Made by a program: the position numbers and the translations under genes. This document shows, piece after piece, positions 39,501 through 51,915 of a stretch of 64,000 nt of DNA. Source of the stretch: Sinohyriopsis cumingii (taxonomy: Eukaryota; Mollusca; Bivalvia; Unionida; Unionidae); NCBI GenBank assembly GCA_028554795.2, contig JAPYKE020000516.1, positions 301,432 through 365,431 of the forward strand. The letters run 5' to 3'. The stretch's first letter is position 1. Each line of letters starts with the position of its first letter. The notes beneath the pieces are model-generated. The model had not been told where the DNA came from. It searched no databases and saw only the letters and a list, made by a program, of their open reading frames with translations.

Positions 39501-41043
39501 ATTGAAAACCTCTACATTTCTGGATGTATTCTGCTTGGATTCCATATTTCTGCACAAAACGCAAGAGTTCAGGACTCTCTGTACTAATTCAATTCTCACT
39601 GTAAACCTGTGCAAACCCAATGATATTAAAATTCAGTAACTTACAATTTTGAGTGCTCATGATCAAATCTGTATCAGTATATACACATCTATGATGACAG
39701 CTTTTGTGAAAAGAAAACCATAACAGCTGCACCATTTTCTGGATCTATACAAATTTGAAATGTGTGCTTTCAATACTGCACCAAAGAGTCAGCTGCTGAT
39801 TTCAGTAATGAGTCGTCCAAACTCGGGTCTGTAAAGGGACGGAAATTATGTTAATAAAACAAAATCCCTCACTTTTTTCAGTTACAAGTAGGACAAGCTC
39901 TCAAAAGATTGTTTTTACTAAAATCTTACTTTCATTATCAACCAATCAGGGACAGTCAAACCCATATATACTCTATTTTAAATAATCTTCACTGATTTAT
40001 AGTATGGTTCTTGTTTCACATCTGTAATAATGTGAGTCCTTTAACAACTCTCAATGGTTGTAAGCCTTTTTCGACCATGCTGAATAGACACACTGTAAGA
40101 TAATGTTCAAGTAACAGAAATATCATGGGATAACCAGAGAACAATAAAACTGAATAGGCAAGTTATCTCCCCTGCAGGGATGCTGCCAGGATTTCAGGAT
40201 GTACTCTAAGTTTTGTGTGTGTGTGATCTCCAATGAGAAAGTGGTGGTGGTGGGAATAGTCTAAATATTTGTCACTCTTTCTCACTGTTTCACTCTGTTA
40301 CGGCTCTACTGAAATCAAAATTCTTGAAGAGATGTCATCTCTAGTTGTATAGCAATTATTACTGTGATGTCATTGGGCATGGTCACGTGGTTGTTGTGGG
40401 GTCTTGGTTGGGATGGCATAAAGACCATAGGCTTACTCCATATTTGACAGCTAATTATGATGTTGTCAAAAGAATTAATAAATTTCTAACAATTCAGTTG
40501 GACTCGGATACTTGATTCATAGTCAATGAACAGTTCTAAAATTGATGTCTTTATTTTGGAGCTATGTTCCTCCATCACATACAAGATTTGGACATACCAA
40601 AGGTGAAATTGGTATAGTTGCATCCTAAACTACTATTGTGGCTACTTCAAATGTTATTTAATGTGAGACTTTAATGCAAGAACTCGTAGCTTCAGTGATT
40701 TTTGAGTTAAAAAAAATTAATTTCTTCTCAAACAACTCAATTTGGTGCAGATTACATTGTTTTTTAATGATACAGTGAGAATTCTTGATGTGTAAATATT
40801 GTGCAAGAAATGAACAACATCAGATCAGAAAATTACTACCACTGGGAAAATACTGATTGGAATATACAGAAATAATGATATAATTATTAAAGTAGAATAT
40901 GTGGTGACAATACGAGCAATAGTTCTACAACTTTGTGCAAAATACATCTTGTACAACTATTCTGTTGTTTCTAACAACACTGTAATATGGCAATAATTTC
41001 TGTCCAATTTTACTTTAGTCCTCTGCTTATTAATAGTTTTAGT

Positions 41044-41355
41044 GATGTGATTTTTTATTTTTAACGTAGCTTTAACAATGTTTCAGTCATATAGCTACGA
41101 TGCATGCAATATAGCAGTTTATAGTGATGTCTATCACTGGGGCATCATGCCGCAGACATGTAGCATGATGTCCCACCAGTCACATTATCCTGACACCAGG
41201 CCGACCAGTCCTAACACTAACCCCTTAATGCTGAACGCCAAGCGAGGCAGCTGTTAGTACCATTTTTTAAGTATCTGGTATGACTCGGCCGGGGATCGAA
41301 ACCACAACCTCCCGCATCCGAGGCGGACGCTCTAACCACTAGGCCACCGGAGCAG
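41044..41355 (-). mobile_element. tRNA-derived SINE, copy 6 of array
   Basis: Same element, 312 bp. The B box carries G-to-T (minus strand) at 41301, giving GTTTCGATCC, which would be expected to weaken TFIIIC binding. Two private body changes are GATGCATGC near 41099 and GTCTATCACTGG near 41130. Confidence 0.9.
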
Positions 41356-42959
41356 TTAATAGTTTTAGATTTTACAACACTAAGCACATTTTACATTTTG
41401 ACAATAACACATCATTACAAATATTTAGATTGCAAGAAAATAGAAGTTACAATTTTATTAAAAGCACTGGTACCAGTAAGACTAAAGGAGATAGTGAAAA
41501 AAAAAAGAATCAGGATGAACAGATTAGTAGTGTAGTAAAGAATCCATATAACAGAATGACATCAAGTATTTTTCATCAATTTCATCATCAGTTAACGATA
41601 CTGCTTAAAAATGTATTGTACTAGATAATAGACTTTTTTAGTTATCCTTTTTGCAATACAAATACCAAATGATGGCTTGGAACTAAGTGCCAAAAGGTCT
41701 GCAGAAAATACCACCATGATCAAAATATACATAGGAAGAACCAAACACAAACAGGACAAATTTTATCCATCTTGTTTTGAGTTTACACAGATCAGTCAGT
41801 CTCTTATGTTTAATGTAATTTATTTTTTGCACACAGAGAGCATGTACATCATTTGGTCATACATCTGCATGATATAAAAGTTTGTCTCTTTATTCTTTTG
41901 TTGCCACAGTGGTTCTGCCAACTAGAGATCTACATACACTTAATTATGTTGTATGGGGATTCTCTGATGTTCCTTATGAGTATTAATCTGTTAATTGTTT
42001 CTGAATTTAATATGATCCTCCTCCTCTGTGTACGAATATTATTCTGTGCTGTCCTTTCATTGCCTGCTGTCTGAAACGCATATGCAAAACTAGCTTGAAC
42101 AAGTTACTGTTCTTTATGGTTGTGCAATTTTCAACATCTCACATGTATGGCCCCACGGGTATTCTCTCTTGGATATCTCTGTTCCAAAAAGAACAGTTTT
42201 GAACCAGAGGTCTCCTTAGGATTTTAAAACTAAGAGTCCATGGCTCCCATTTTGAGAAAAGTATGAGTCCCACCAGGAAAAGTTGCAGTCCCCTCTCAGA
42301 AAACTATGCAAATTATAAGAACTATTGGTTGCCATAGAGTTTAATTTCTACATTCTTTATAACACTGACATAGCTCTTGCTTGTTCATCAGAGTGAGTCT
42401 GAATTTTTTTGATCCAAGGAAGGTCTTATTCAAAGCACTAAGCTAAGTATCATACACTTTCTTACACTTGGCTACTGTCCCTTCCAAACTATCAGTTCTA
42501 GCAACTTTAGCATTCTCCTGAATCTCATTACAATCTTCGTCAGTTTGCCACTGAACCCCAATACTCATTCAAGTCTAAGTCTCAACATGTCATGATTCCG
42601 AGGTCACGTGCACTGCTTAGTCCGTTACACTCAGAAATGAACACAATAATGAAAGCTAAAGTTGTTTATTTGATGTACTGTTATAAATGACCACATGTAC
42701 ATCTCTGGGTATTTCTGCCTCTGAATTCAAGCACTGTAAATATCAGTAGATTTTCCCACCCAGTTGCCAGTCAAAGCCTTTGATCTTGCTGCTTAGCTAC
42801 TGCAGCATGTTCTTTTGATGTACTCTTATAATGGTGACGACTGGCGGGAGGGGCTTTCAACCACTAACTTCTGTCATTGTAAATATCAGCACAGCTAACT
42901 GATCAACACATTTTCTCACTATGCAGGTGACTGAAGCAGGACTGGCAAGTCTTTGAATT

Positions 42960-43401
42960 TTACCGCCCACCTAAATAAAAAAAATTGGCATCCAAATACG
43001 CGTGATTATAAGCCTTTCCGAGACCTCTGTCAGTCTTCACTAACATGAACTCTGCCAAAGATTCACTTCCTTGAATCAGTGTTTTACTGCCTCTTATGCC
43101 ATATTTTTCTCTTCCACAATGCTGTATTAGGGTTTTAAGTCCAACATTCCCATAATCTGCTTGTTTAGACATGGGTATCTTGAATAAATATAACCAGCAT
43201 ATTGTCCATCCAACACGTACATCGGACTCGCACTCAACATCAAGTTTGGGCTCAAAATCACACACTGGTATTTCCAGTAACATTTTCCCAATGTCCAACA
43301 GACCGATATACATGAAATTCATTGTCATCATAGCTATCACCAGCCAGTATTTGCCGACTGAAAACGTCGTCTGAAGACAAACCGTCTTGTGATTCAACCA
43401 T
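42960..43401 (-). pseudogene. Frame-broken coding remnant, copy 6
   Basis: Carries the Ile to Leu change (CAAGTTTGGG near 43241) shared with copies 7 and 8 and otherwise the common form. Confidence 0.35.
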
Positions 43402-44024
43402 TTTGGTTTCCTGTGTGGCCCTTATTGGAAACACGCATTTGTAAAACTTCCACGATATAAGGCTAAAACTCCATAAAATGCTTGTTCCTGGGCCAATGAA
43501 CCAATCAAATTTAGTTTAACAGCCATTCATGTCGAACTGAAGTATCCAGATGGACATAGAACACAATTAAGTTTACTATATGTTCTTTACATTTGTTTCT
43601 CAGTACTGACCTTTCCACTGTGTGACAATCAATGCAAATCATATGTTAATCTAAAATACCTTCAAAGATGACTTCACGGTGAAGTTCTTGTCAAAGGTTG
43701 ACCTGCTCTTTTTTGAGATACTGGACTGTCAACATAGCAGTAATTAAACAGAACACAGATTTCACTTTCGAATCATCACCAAGGCCTTATTACTCACTGA
43801 GCGCTGTTGCCAAAATACACACAGACAAAAACACCCTGAGCTCATATTATCAAGAATAAATGGTTACCTTTAAATCCCTACCAAAAATGCATAAATAAAA
43901 TTCTTCTATCTCCACCAAAATAAGAGAGGAACAAATATTCTAAAAATAGACTAGAAATACATTCGTGGGTACTGAACTGGAAGTATTAATTGTGATGTAA
44001 TTCCTGACAGGCTCCATGTTTTAA

Positions 44025-44219
44025 GCCAATTTTAGTCAAACTTTTATATTTGCATGCTATACCTATTTCAACTTTATACATGAAGTCTTTTTTAAATTCC
44101 TTGCAAACAAAACATGTGACACCTGTCAGAAAGTATGTAGTGCTGGTGTTCCACAGGGTGCAAGGTCTAGTCCAAGTGCTCTTGAGAAGCCAAAACTAAA
44201 TTTGCTATATCTTCCTTAA
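44025..44219 (+). pseudogene. Probable RT fragment, copy 6
   Basis: Same frame; motif begins at 44145. Phe variant upstream of the motif. Confidence 0.4.
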
Positions 44220-47200
44220 TTATAGAAATTTTTCAATGCAGTAAAAACCAAATTGTAATACAAGACAAGCCCTGTCTGAAAATATGTTTGAAATTTATCA
44301 ATATTGATAAATTAAATTTTAATCGCAATTTAAATAAACATTTAAATTTTAAAAAGTAAATTGTTATTGAAAACTTAAATTTTTATACAAGTTTTAAAAC
44401 ACAGATTGACAAATTTTAGACAGAAAAGTTGACTAATGAATGGTATTTAAAACAAATGGTAGTCTGGGTTTGTACAACTGATAACATTTTTCCCAAGGAT
44501 AGTGAAGCAACATAGCTCATAGTGATGTTGGCAGTAAACCGCTATATGCCTGTCCAGATACATATTGGTGTACACACTAAAGAAACAATGCCAGGTGCTA
44601 TGTTCCACATTTATTGTGTCAGGTACTTAGGCAGTTGTTTCCATAACTAATAGCACATTCAGATTTAAAGTTCTGATGGGACCACTACCATGTTTTATAG
44701 CAAAAATGCATTCCATTTCAATGTCGATAACTACAAAAGGTGACAATGGGATAGGAAAAGAGTTTCTAGGGAGGCTCTATCTTACTGAAAAATGGTGCTG
44801 ATCTCTCTCGTGAAGACCTAAGCCATGTCTCTGAGGTACTATATATGAACTAGTCTTGGTCACTTATGGCAGTACACTGCACAACATGCCCTTATGAAAC
44901 CTTGCTATCACCACCAGACTGGCTGGAGGGAATCTACTGAATTCTTATAGATAGTATAATCTACTGCATATTTTTATTTGTATTCATTCTTTATAATCAG
45001 TCTTTTGTCCTTTTGTTTGTTTGTCTGTCACCCAAGTATGTCTCTGATACTGTGAAATTGCAAATTTTCATGGTGGCTTATTATTTGTAGATGTCATTGA
45101 TCAGTCCCTTAATACCTACTAATTTAACATCCATGAATACAGATTTTATAATAGATATTTCTATTCTAATACAGAAATCATGACTTTGTATCCTTACTAA
45201 ACTCTTTGTTTACCTAAAGTGATCACTATGTCTTGCTATTTTTTGTTTTGTTGTCAGGCATGCTGCTTTTGATTAGAATAATAGTTAAATCTTGTATTGC
45301 TTTAAATGTGTGGTCAGATTCTTTGATTCCTTTTTATTATTCTTTTGAATAAATGTTTTGGTAAACTTATATGATTTGTCAGAAGAAAAAAAACAACGAT
45401 GCCTGTGGAAGTGATGTCGCATATTTTCTGCATACTTTTACACTATACCATTTCTTGTAAGAACATCTTTTTCAGTTACTGATGTCTTATTCTTATGCCT
45501 TGTTGCAAGACTAATATAAAGTTATTTCAAAAAAATATAGCAAGTCAAACATTTTTATATCGTAAGTTAGATTTGAAAAAATGGATGAAAGTCAAGGAAT
45601 CATTTTTCCCAGAGCACTCATAAAATCAATGTCATTGCAGTTAACTGTATTGTCAATAGCATCATCATCATCACTGACGGCCTACCAGTAACATTCTGCA
45701 CTTTCAATCCATTTGTCACAGGTTCTATCTCCCACTTCTTGTCTTTCATACGAGACTTATACCTATGGCCTGAGGGGCTTTCATGGCAGAGTGATATAAG
45801 ATGCTTGTCTTGTGATACAGATCTGAGGGGCTTCCATGGCAGTGGTACAAAATGCTTGTCATGTGATTACTTGCCTCCAATGTGTAAATGAGAATGTTGC
45901 CAGTTACTTGTGGAAGGTCAGTTGTTGTACGTAAGTGGTGTTTGGTGTCTCAAAAGGACTTGGATTTTCTTCAGCAGTAAAACTGGCTGCCATATAAAGA
46001 TTCTATTCATCTGAAAATGGTGTAAAGGCCACAATGATCTACTGAAACCCCGAGATCTCATGTCTAAATGACTTCAGCTGTTGGAGATAAACGTCAAATC
46101 AACAGAGGCTCCATGTGCCCAAGTGTACTAAGGTACTTGCTTTTACATCACTTGCACATCTCACAGAGTGAGTTTGTGTGACGGATCAAGCAATTTTGGT
46201 TGGTGGTCTTTCGGGGTTCTTCCTCCACCTAATACATTGTTAAAAACTCACCAAAAAAACCCAAATCAAACCACACTAAATCAACCAACTAATCAACTGT
46301 GGCCACAGCAGCAAAGGTACTAGTCAATCATTTTTGCCACAGCTGTATGAGTTTATAACTTTTGACTCAAGTAATTTTTGTAGACCTTAGAATATCGTCA
46401 ATTATGCCTTTCTGACAGTTACCTAAAAGTCATCATCAGTTGGTGCAAATAGATTTTTCATGGTGAGCATACGAGATGGAAAAGACTTGAGCAATCCTGC
46501 ATCATACACTGCCAAAAAGTTTACATTTTAGCTCACTTAAATTTTCTCTTAACAATGTTCATTGTTCCAACTAGAACTGTTATAACTTATTCAAGCTATA
46601 TTCACCAATATCTGGAGATATGCATCTGAAATAAATATTTGTAACAAAGTATGAGAATGCATCAATGTTTTTCAATGATGCATTTGAATTGAGCAACAAC
46701 CACAATCAACAAACCAAGAAATAAAATTATTCACATCCCTCAGGCAGAAGTAGGGTATAATCATAATCTGCCAAAAGATTTTAAAATTTTTAAATTTGCC
46801 AAATATTTTTTCCAACCATACTGATTCAGTGGACATATCACCAGAACGGACAGAAACAAACCAGAAGGTTAAAATCGATTTGATACATCTTTTAAGTAGC
46901 TAAATTCGTATTGGTTTAGTTAACTGTACACCCTTTATTGTCTTCCTTTTGATGAAATTTCTTACTGAAGCTAAGAAAATAATGTTGCACACATAAAACA
47001 AGAGGCACACTTCAACTTATTCTTGTTTTTATTATACTTCTCCATTCCAGCCTGTTCTTATGGTCTTGTCCCCCCACATACTGTTTGTCTTGTTTATGAT
47101 ATGTATCTAAATTCCTCACTTACTTTTCCTACTACTATACAAATGTTCTGTGAACATGCATATCAGTGTGAAACACAGTGGGGAGACTAAATCCAAGATT

Positions 47201-48740
47201 GAAAACCTCTACATTTCTGGATGTATTCTGCTTGGATTCCATATTTCTGCACAAAACGCAAGAGTTCAGGACTCTCTGTACTAATTCAATTCTCACTGTA
47301 AACCTGTGCAAACCCAATGATATTAAAATTCAGTAACTTACAATTTTGAGTGCTCATGATCAAATCTGTATCAGTATATACACATCTATGATGACAGCTT
47401 TTGTGAAAAGAAAACCATAACAGCTGCACCATTTTCTGGATCTATACAAATTTGAAATGTGTGCTTTCAATACTGCACCAAAGAGTCAGCTGCTGATTTC
47501 AGTAATGAGTCGTCCAAACTCGGGTCTGTAAAGGGACGGAAATTATGTTAATAAAACAAAATCCCTCACTTTTTTCAGTTACAAGTAGGACAAGCTCTCA
47601 AAAGATTGTTTTTACTAAAATCTTACTTTCATTATCAACCAATCAGGGACAGTCAAACCCATATATACTCTATTTTAAATAATCTTCACTGATTTATAGT
47701 ATGGTTCTTGTTTCACATCTGTAATAATGTGAGTCCTTTAACAACTCTCAATGGTTGTAAGCCTTTTTCGACCATGCTGAATAGACACACTGTAAGATAA
47801 TGTTCAAGTAACAGAAATATCATGGGATAACCAGAGAACAATAAAACTGAATAGGCAAGTTATCTCCCCTGCAGGGATGCTGCCAGGATTTCAGGATGTA
47901 CTCTAAGTTTTGTGTGTGTGTGATCTCCAATGAGAAAGTGGTGGTGGTGGGAATAGTCTAAATATTTGTCACTCTTTCTCACTGTTTCACTCTGTTACGG
48001 CTCTACTGAAATCAAAATTCTTGAAGAGATGTCATCTCTAGTTGTATAGCAATTATTACTGTGATGTCATTGGGCATGGTCACGTGGTTGTTGTGGGGTC
48101 TTGGTTGGGATGGCATAAAGACCATAGGCTTACTCCATATTTGACAGCTAATTATGATGTTGTCAAAAGAATTAATAAATTTCTAACAATTCAGTTGGAC
48201 TCGGATACTTGATTCATAGTCAATGAACAGTTCTAAAATTGATGTCTTTATTTTGGAGCTATGTTCCTCCATCACATTCAAGATTTGGACATACCAAAGG
48301 TGAAATTGGTATAGTTGCATCCTAAACTACTATTGTGGCTACTTCAAATGTTATTTAATGTGAGACTTTAATGCAAGAACTCGTAGCTTCAGTGATTTTT
48401 GAGTTAAAAAAAATTAATTTCTTCTCAAACAACTCAATTTGGTGCAGATTACATTGTTTTTTAATGATACAGTGAGAATTCTTGATGTGTAAATATTGTG
48501 CAAGAAATGAACAACATCAGATCAGAAAATTACTACCACTGGGAAAATACTGATTGGAATATACAGAAATAATGATATAATTATTAAAGTAGAATATGTG
48601 GTGACAATACGAGCAATAGTTCTACAACTTTGTGCAAAATACATCTTGTACAACTATTCTGTTGTTTCTAACAACACTGTAATATGGCAATAATTTCTGT
48701 CCAATTTTACTTTAGTCCTCTGCTTATTAATAGTTTTAGT

Positions 48741-49052
48741 GATGTGATTTTTTATTTTTAACGTAGCTTTAACAATGTTTCAGTCATATAGCTACGATGC
48801 CTGCAATATAGCAGTTTATAGTGATGTCTAGCACTGGGGCATCATGCCGCAGACATGTAGCATGATGTCCCACCAGTCACATTATCCTGACACCAGGCCG
48901 ACCAGTCCTAACACTAACCCCTTAATGCTGAACGCCAAGCGAGGCAGCTGTTAGTACCATTTTTTAAGTATCTGGTATGACTCGGCCGGGGATCGAAACC
49001 ACAACCTCCCGCATCCGAGGCGGACGCTCTAACCACTAGGCCACCGGAGCAG
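48741..49052 (-). mobile_element. tRNA-derived SINE, copy 7 of array
   Basis: Same element, 312 bp, with the same B-box change as copy 6 (at 48998) but without copy 6's two private body changes. This fits a recent common origin of copies 6 and 7. Confidence 0.9.
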
Positions 49053-50655
49053 TTAATAGTTTTAGATTTTACAACACTAAGCACATTTTACATTTTGACA
49101 ATAACACATCATTACAAATATTTAGATTGCAAGAAAATAGAAGTTACAATTTTATTAAAAGCACTGGTACCAGTAAGACTAAAGGAGATAGTGAAAAAAA
49201 AAGAATCAGGATGAACAGATTAGTAGCGTAGTAAAGAATCCATATAACAGAATGACATCAAGTATTTTTCATCAATTTCATCATCAGTTAACGATACTGC
49301 TTAAAAATGTATTGTACTAGATAATAGACTTTTTTAGTTATCCTTTTTGCAATACAAATACCAAATGATGGCTTGGAACTAAGTGCCAAAAGGTCTGCAG
49401 AAAATACCACCATGATCAAAATATACATAGGAAGAACCAAACACAAACAGGACAAATTTTATCCATCTTGTTTTGAGTTTACACAGATCAGTCAGTCTCT
49501 TATGTTTAATGTAATTTATTTTTTGCACACAGAGAGCATGTACATCATTTGGTCATACATCTGCATGATATAAAAGTTTGTCTCTTTATTCTTTTGTTGC
49601 CACAGTGGTTCTGCCAACTAGAGATCTACATACACTTAATTATGTTGTATGGGGATTCTCTGATGTTCCTTATGAGTATTAATCTGTTAATTGTTTCTGA
49701 ATTTAATATGATCCTCCTCCTCTGTGTACGAATATTATTCTGTGCTGTCCTTTTATTGCCTGCTGTCTGAAACGCATATGCAAAACTAGCTTGAACAAGT
49801 TACTGTTCTTTATGGTTGTGCAATTTTCAACATCTCACATGTATGGCCCCACGGGTATTCTCTCTTGGATATCTCTGTTCCAAAAAGAACAGTTTTGAAC
49901 CAGAGGTCTCCTTAGGATTTTAAAACTAAGAGTCCATGGCTCCCATTTTGAGAAAAGTATGAGTCCCACCAGGAAAAGTTGCAGTCCCCTCTCAGAAAAC
50001 TATGCAAATTATAAGAACTATTGGTTGCCATACAGTTTAATTTCTACATTCTTTATAACACTGACATAGCTCTTGCTTGTTCATCAGAGTGAGTCTGAAT
50101 TTTTTTGATCCAAGGAAGGTCTTATTCAAAGCACTAAGCTAAGTATCATACACTTTCTTACACTTGGCTACTGTCCCTTCCAAACTATCAGTTCTAGCAA
50201 CTTTAGCATTCTCCTGAATCTCATTACAATCTTCGTCAGTTTGCCACTGAACCCCAATACTCATTCAAGTCTAAGTCTCAACATGTCATGATTCCGAGGT
50301 CACGTGCACTGCTTAGTCCGTTACACTCAGAAATGAACACAATAATGAAAGCTAAAGTTGTTTATTTGATGTACTGTTATAAATGACCACATGTACATCT
50401 CTGGGTATTTCTGCCTCTGAATTCAAGCACTGTAAATATCAGTAGATTTTCCCACCCAGTTGCCAGTCAAAGCCTTTGATCTTGCTGCTTAGCTACTGCA
50501 GCATGTTCTTTTGATGTACTCTTATAATGGTGACGACTGGCGGGAGGGGCTTTCAACCACTAACTTCTGTCATTGTAAATATCAGCACAGCTAACTGATC
50601 AACACATTTTCTCACTATGCAGGTGACTGAAGCAGGACTGGCAAGTCTTTGAATT

Positions 50656-51097
50656 TTACCGCCCACCTAAATAAAAAAAATTGGCATCCAAATACGCGTG
50701 ATTATAAGCCTTTCCGAGACCTCTGTCAGTCTTCACTAACATGAACTCTGCCAAAGATTCACTTCCTTGAATCAGTGTTTTACTGCCTCTTATGCCATAT
50801 TTTTCTCTTCCACAATGCTGTATTAGGGTTTTAAGTCCAACATTCCCATAATCTGCTTGTTTAGACATGGGTATCTTGAATAAATATAACCAGCATATTG
50901 TCCATCCAACACGTACATCGGACTCGCACTCAACATCAAGTTTGGGCTCAAAATCACACACTGGTATTTCCAGTAACATTTTCCCAATGTCCAACAGACC
51001 GATATACATGAAATTCATTGTCATCATAGCTATCACCAGCCAGTATTTGCCGACTGAAAACGTCGTCTGAAGACAAACCGTCTTGTGATTCAACCAT
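50656..51097 (-). pseudogene. Frame-broken coding remnant, copy 7
   Basis: Frame B product identical to that of copy 6 (Leu variant). No private amino-acid change seen. Confidence 0.35.
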
Positions 51098-51720
51098 TTT
51101 GGTTTCCTGTGTGGCCCTTATTGGAAACACGCATTTGTAAAACTTCCACGATATAAGGCTAAAACTCCATAAAATGCTTGTTCCTGGGCCAATGAACCAA
51201 TCAAATTTAGTTTAACAGCCATTCATGTCGAACTGAAGTATCCAGATGGACATAGAACACAATTAAGTTTACTATATGTTCTTTACATTTGTTTCTCAGT
51301 ACTGACCTTTCCACTGTGTGACAATCAATGCAAATCATATGTTAATCTAAAATACCTTCAAAGATGACTTCACGGTGAAGTTCTTGTCAAAGGTTGACCT
51401 GCTCTTTTTTGAGATACTGGACTGTCAACATAGCAGTAATTAAACAGAACACAGATTTCACTTTCGAATCATCACCAAGGCCTTATTACTCACTGAGCGC
51501 TGTTGCCAAAATACACACAGACAAAAACACCCTGAGCTCATATTATCAAGAATAAATGGTTACCTTTAAATCCCTACCAAAAATGCATAAATAAAACTCT
51601 TCTATCTCCACCAAAATAAGAGAGGAACAAATATTCTAAAAATAGACTAGAAATACATTCGTGGGTACTGAACTGGAAGTATTAATTGTGATGTAATTCC
51701 TGACAGGCTCCATGTTTTAA

Positions 51721-51915
51721 GCCAATTTTAGTCAAACTTTTATATTTGCATGCTATACCTATTTCAACTTTATACATGAAGTCTTTTTTAAATTCCTTGC
51801 AAACAAAACATGTGACACCTGTCAGAAAGTATGTAGTGCTGGTGTTCCACAGGGTGCAAGGTCTAGTCCAAGTGCTCTTGATTAGCCAAAACTAAATTTG
51901 CTATATCTTCCTTAA
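51721..51915 (+). pseudogene. Probable RT fragment, copy 7 (extra stop)
   Basis: Motif begins at 51841. A private two-base change (CTTGATTAG) creates a TAG stop at 51883-51885, shortly after the motif. Confidence 0.4.

Larger units (their letters stand above)
38566..46262. repeat. Tandem array unit, copy 6 (7697 bp, 14-bp deletion)
   Basis: Complete unit, the shortest. The whole length difference from copies 7 and 8 is one 14-bp deletion at 44844/44845, where CTATAT runs straight into ATGAAC. Otherwise it is almost identical to copy 7, sharing AAATATCATGGG near 40119, GAGCAATAG and the SINE B-box change. Confidence 0.97.

Noticed and set aside
41430-42074. Three short plus-strand frames (64, 66 and 73 codons) in copy 6
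   Set aside because: Their presence depends on one-base indels and substitutions between copies. They are hydrophobic products of AT-rich DNA without recognisable motifs.
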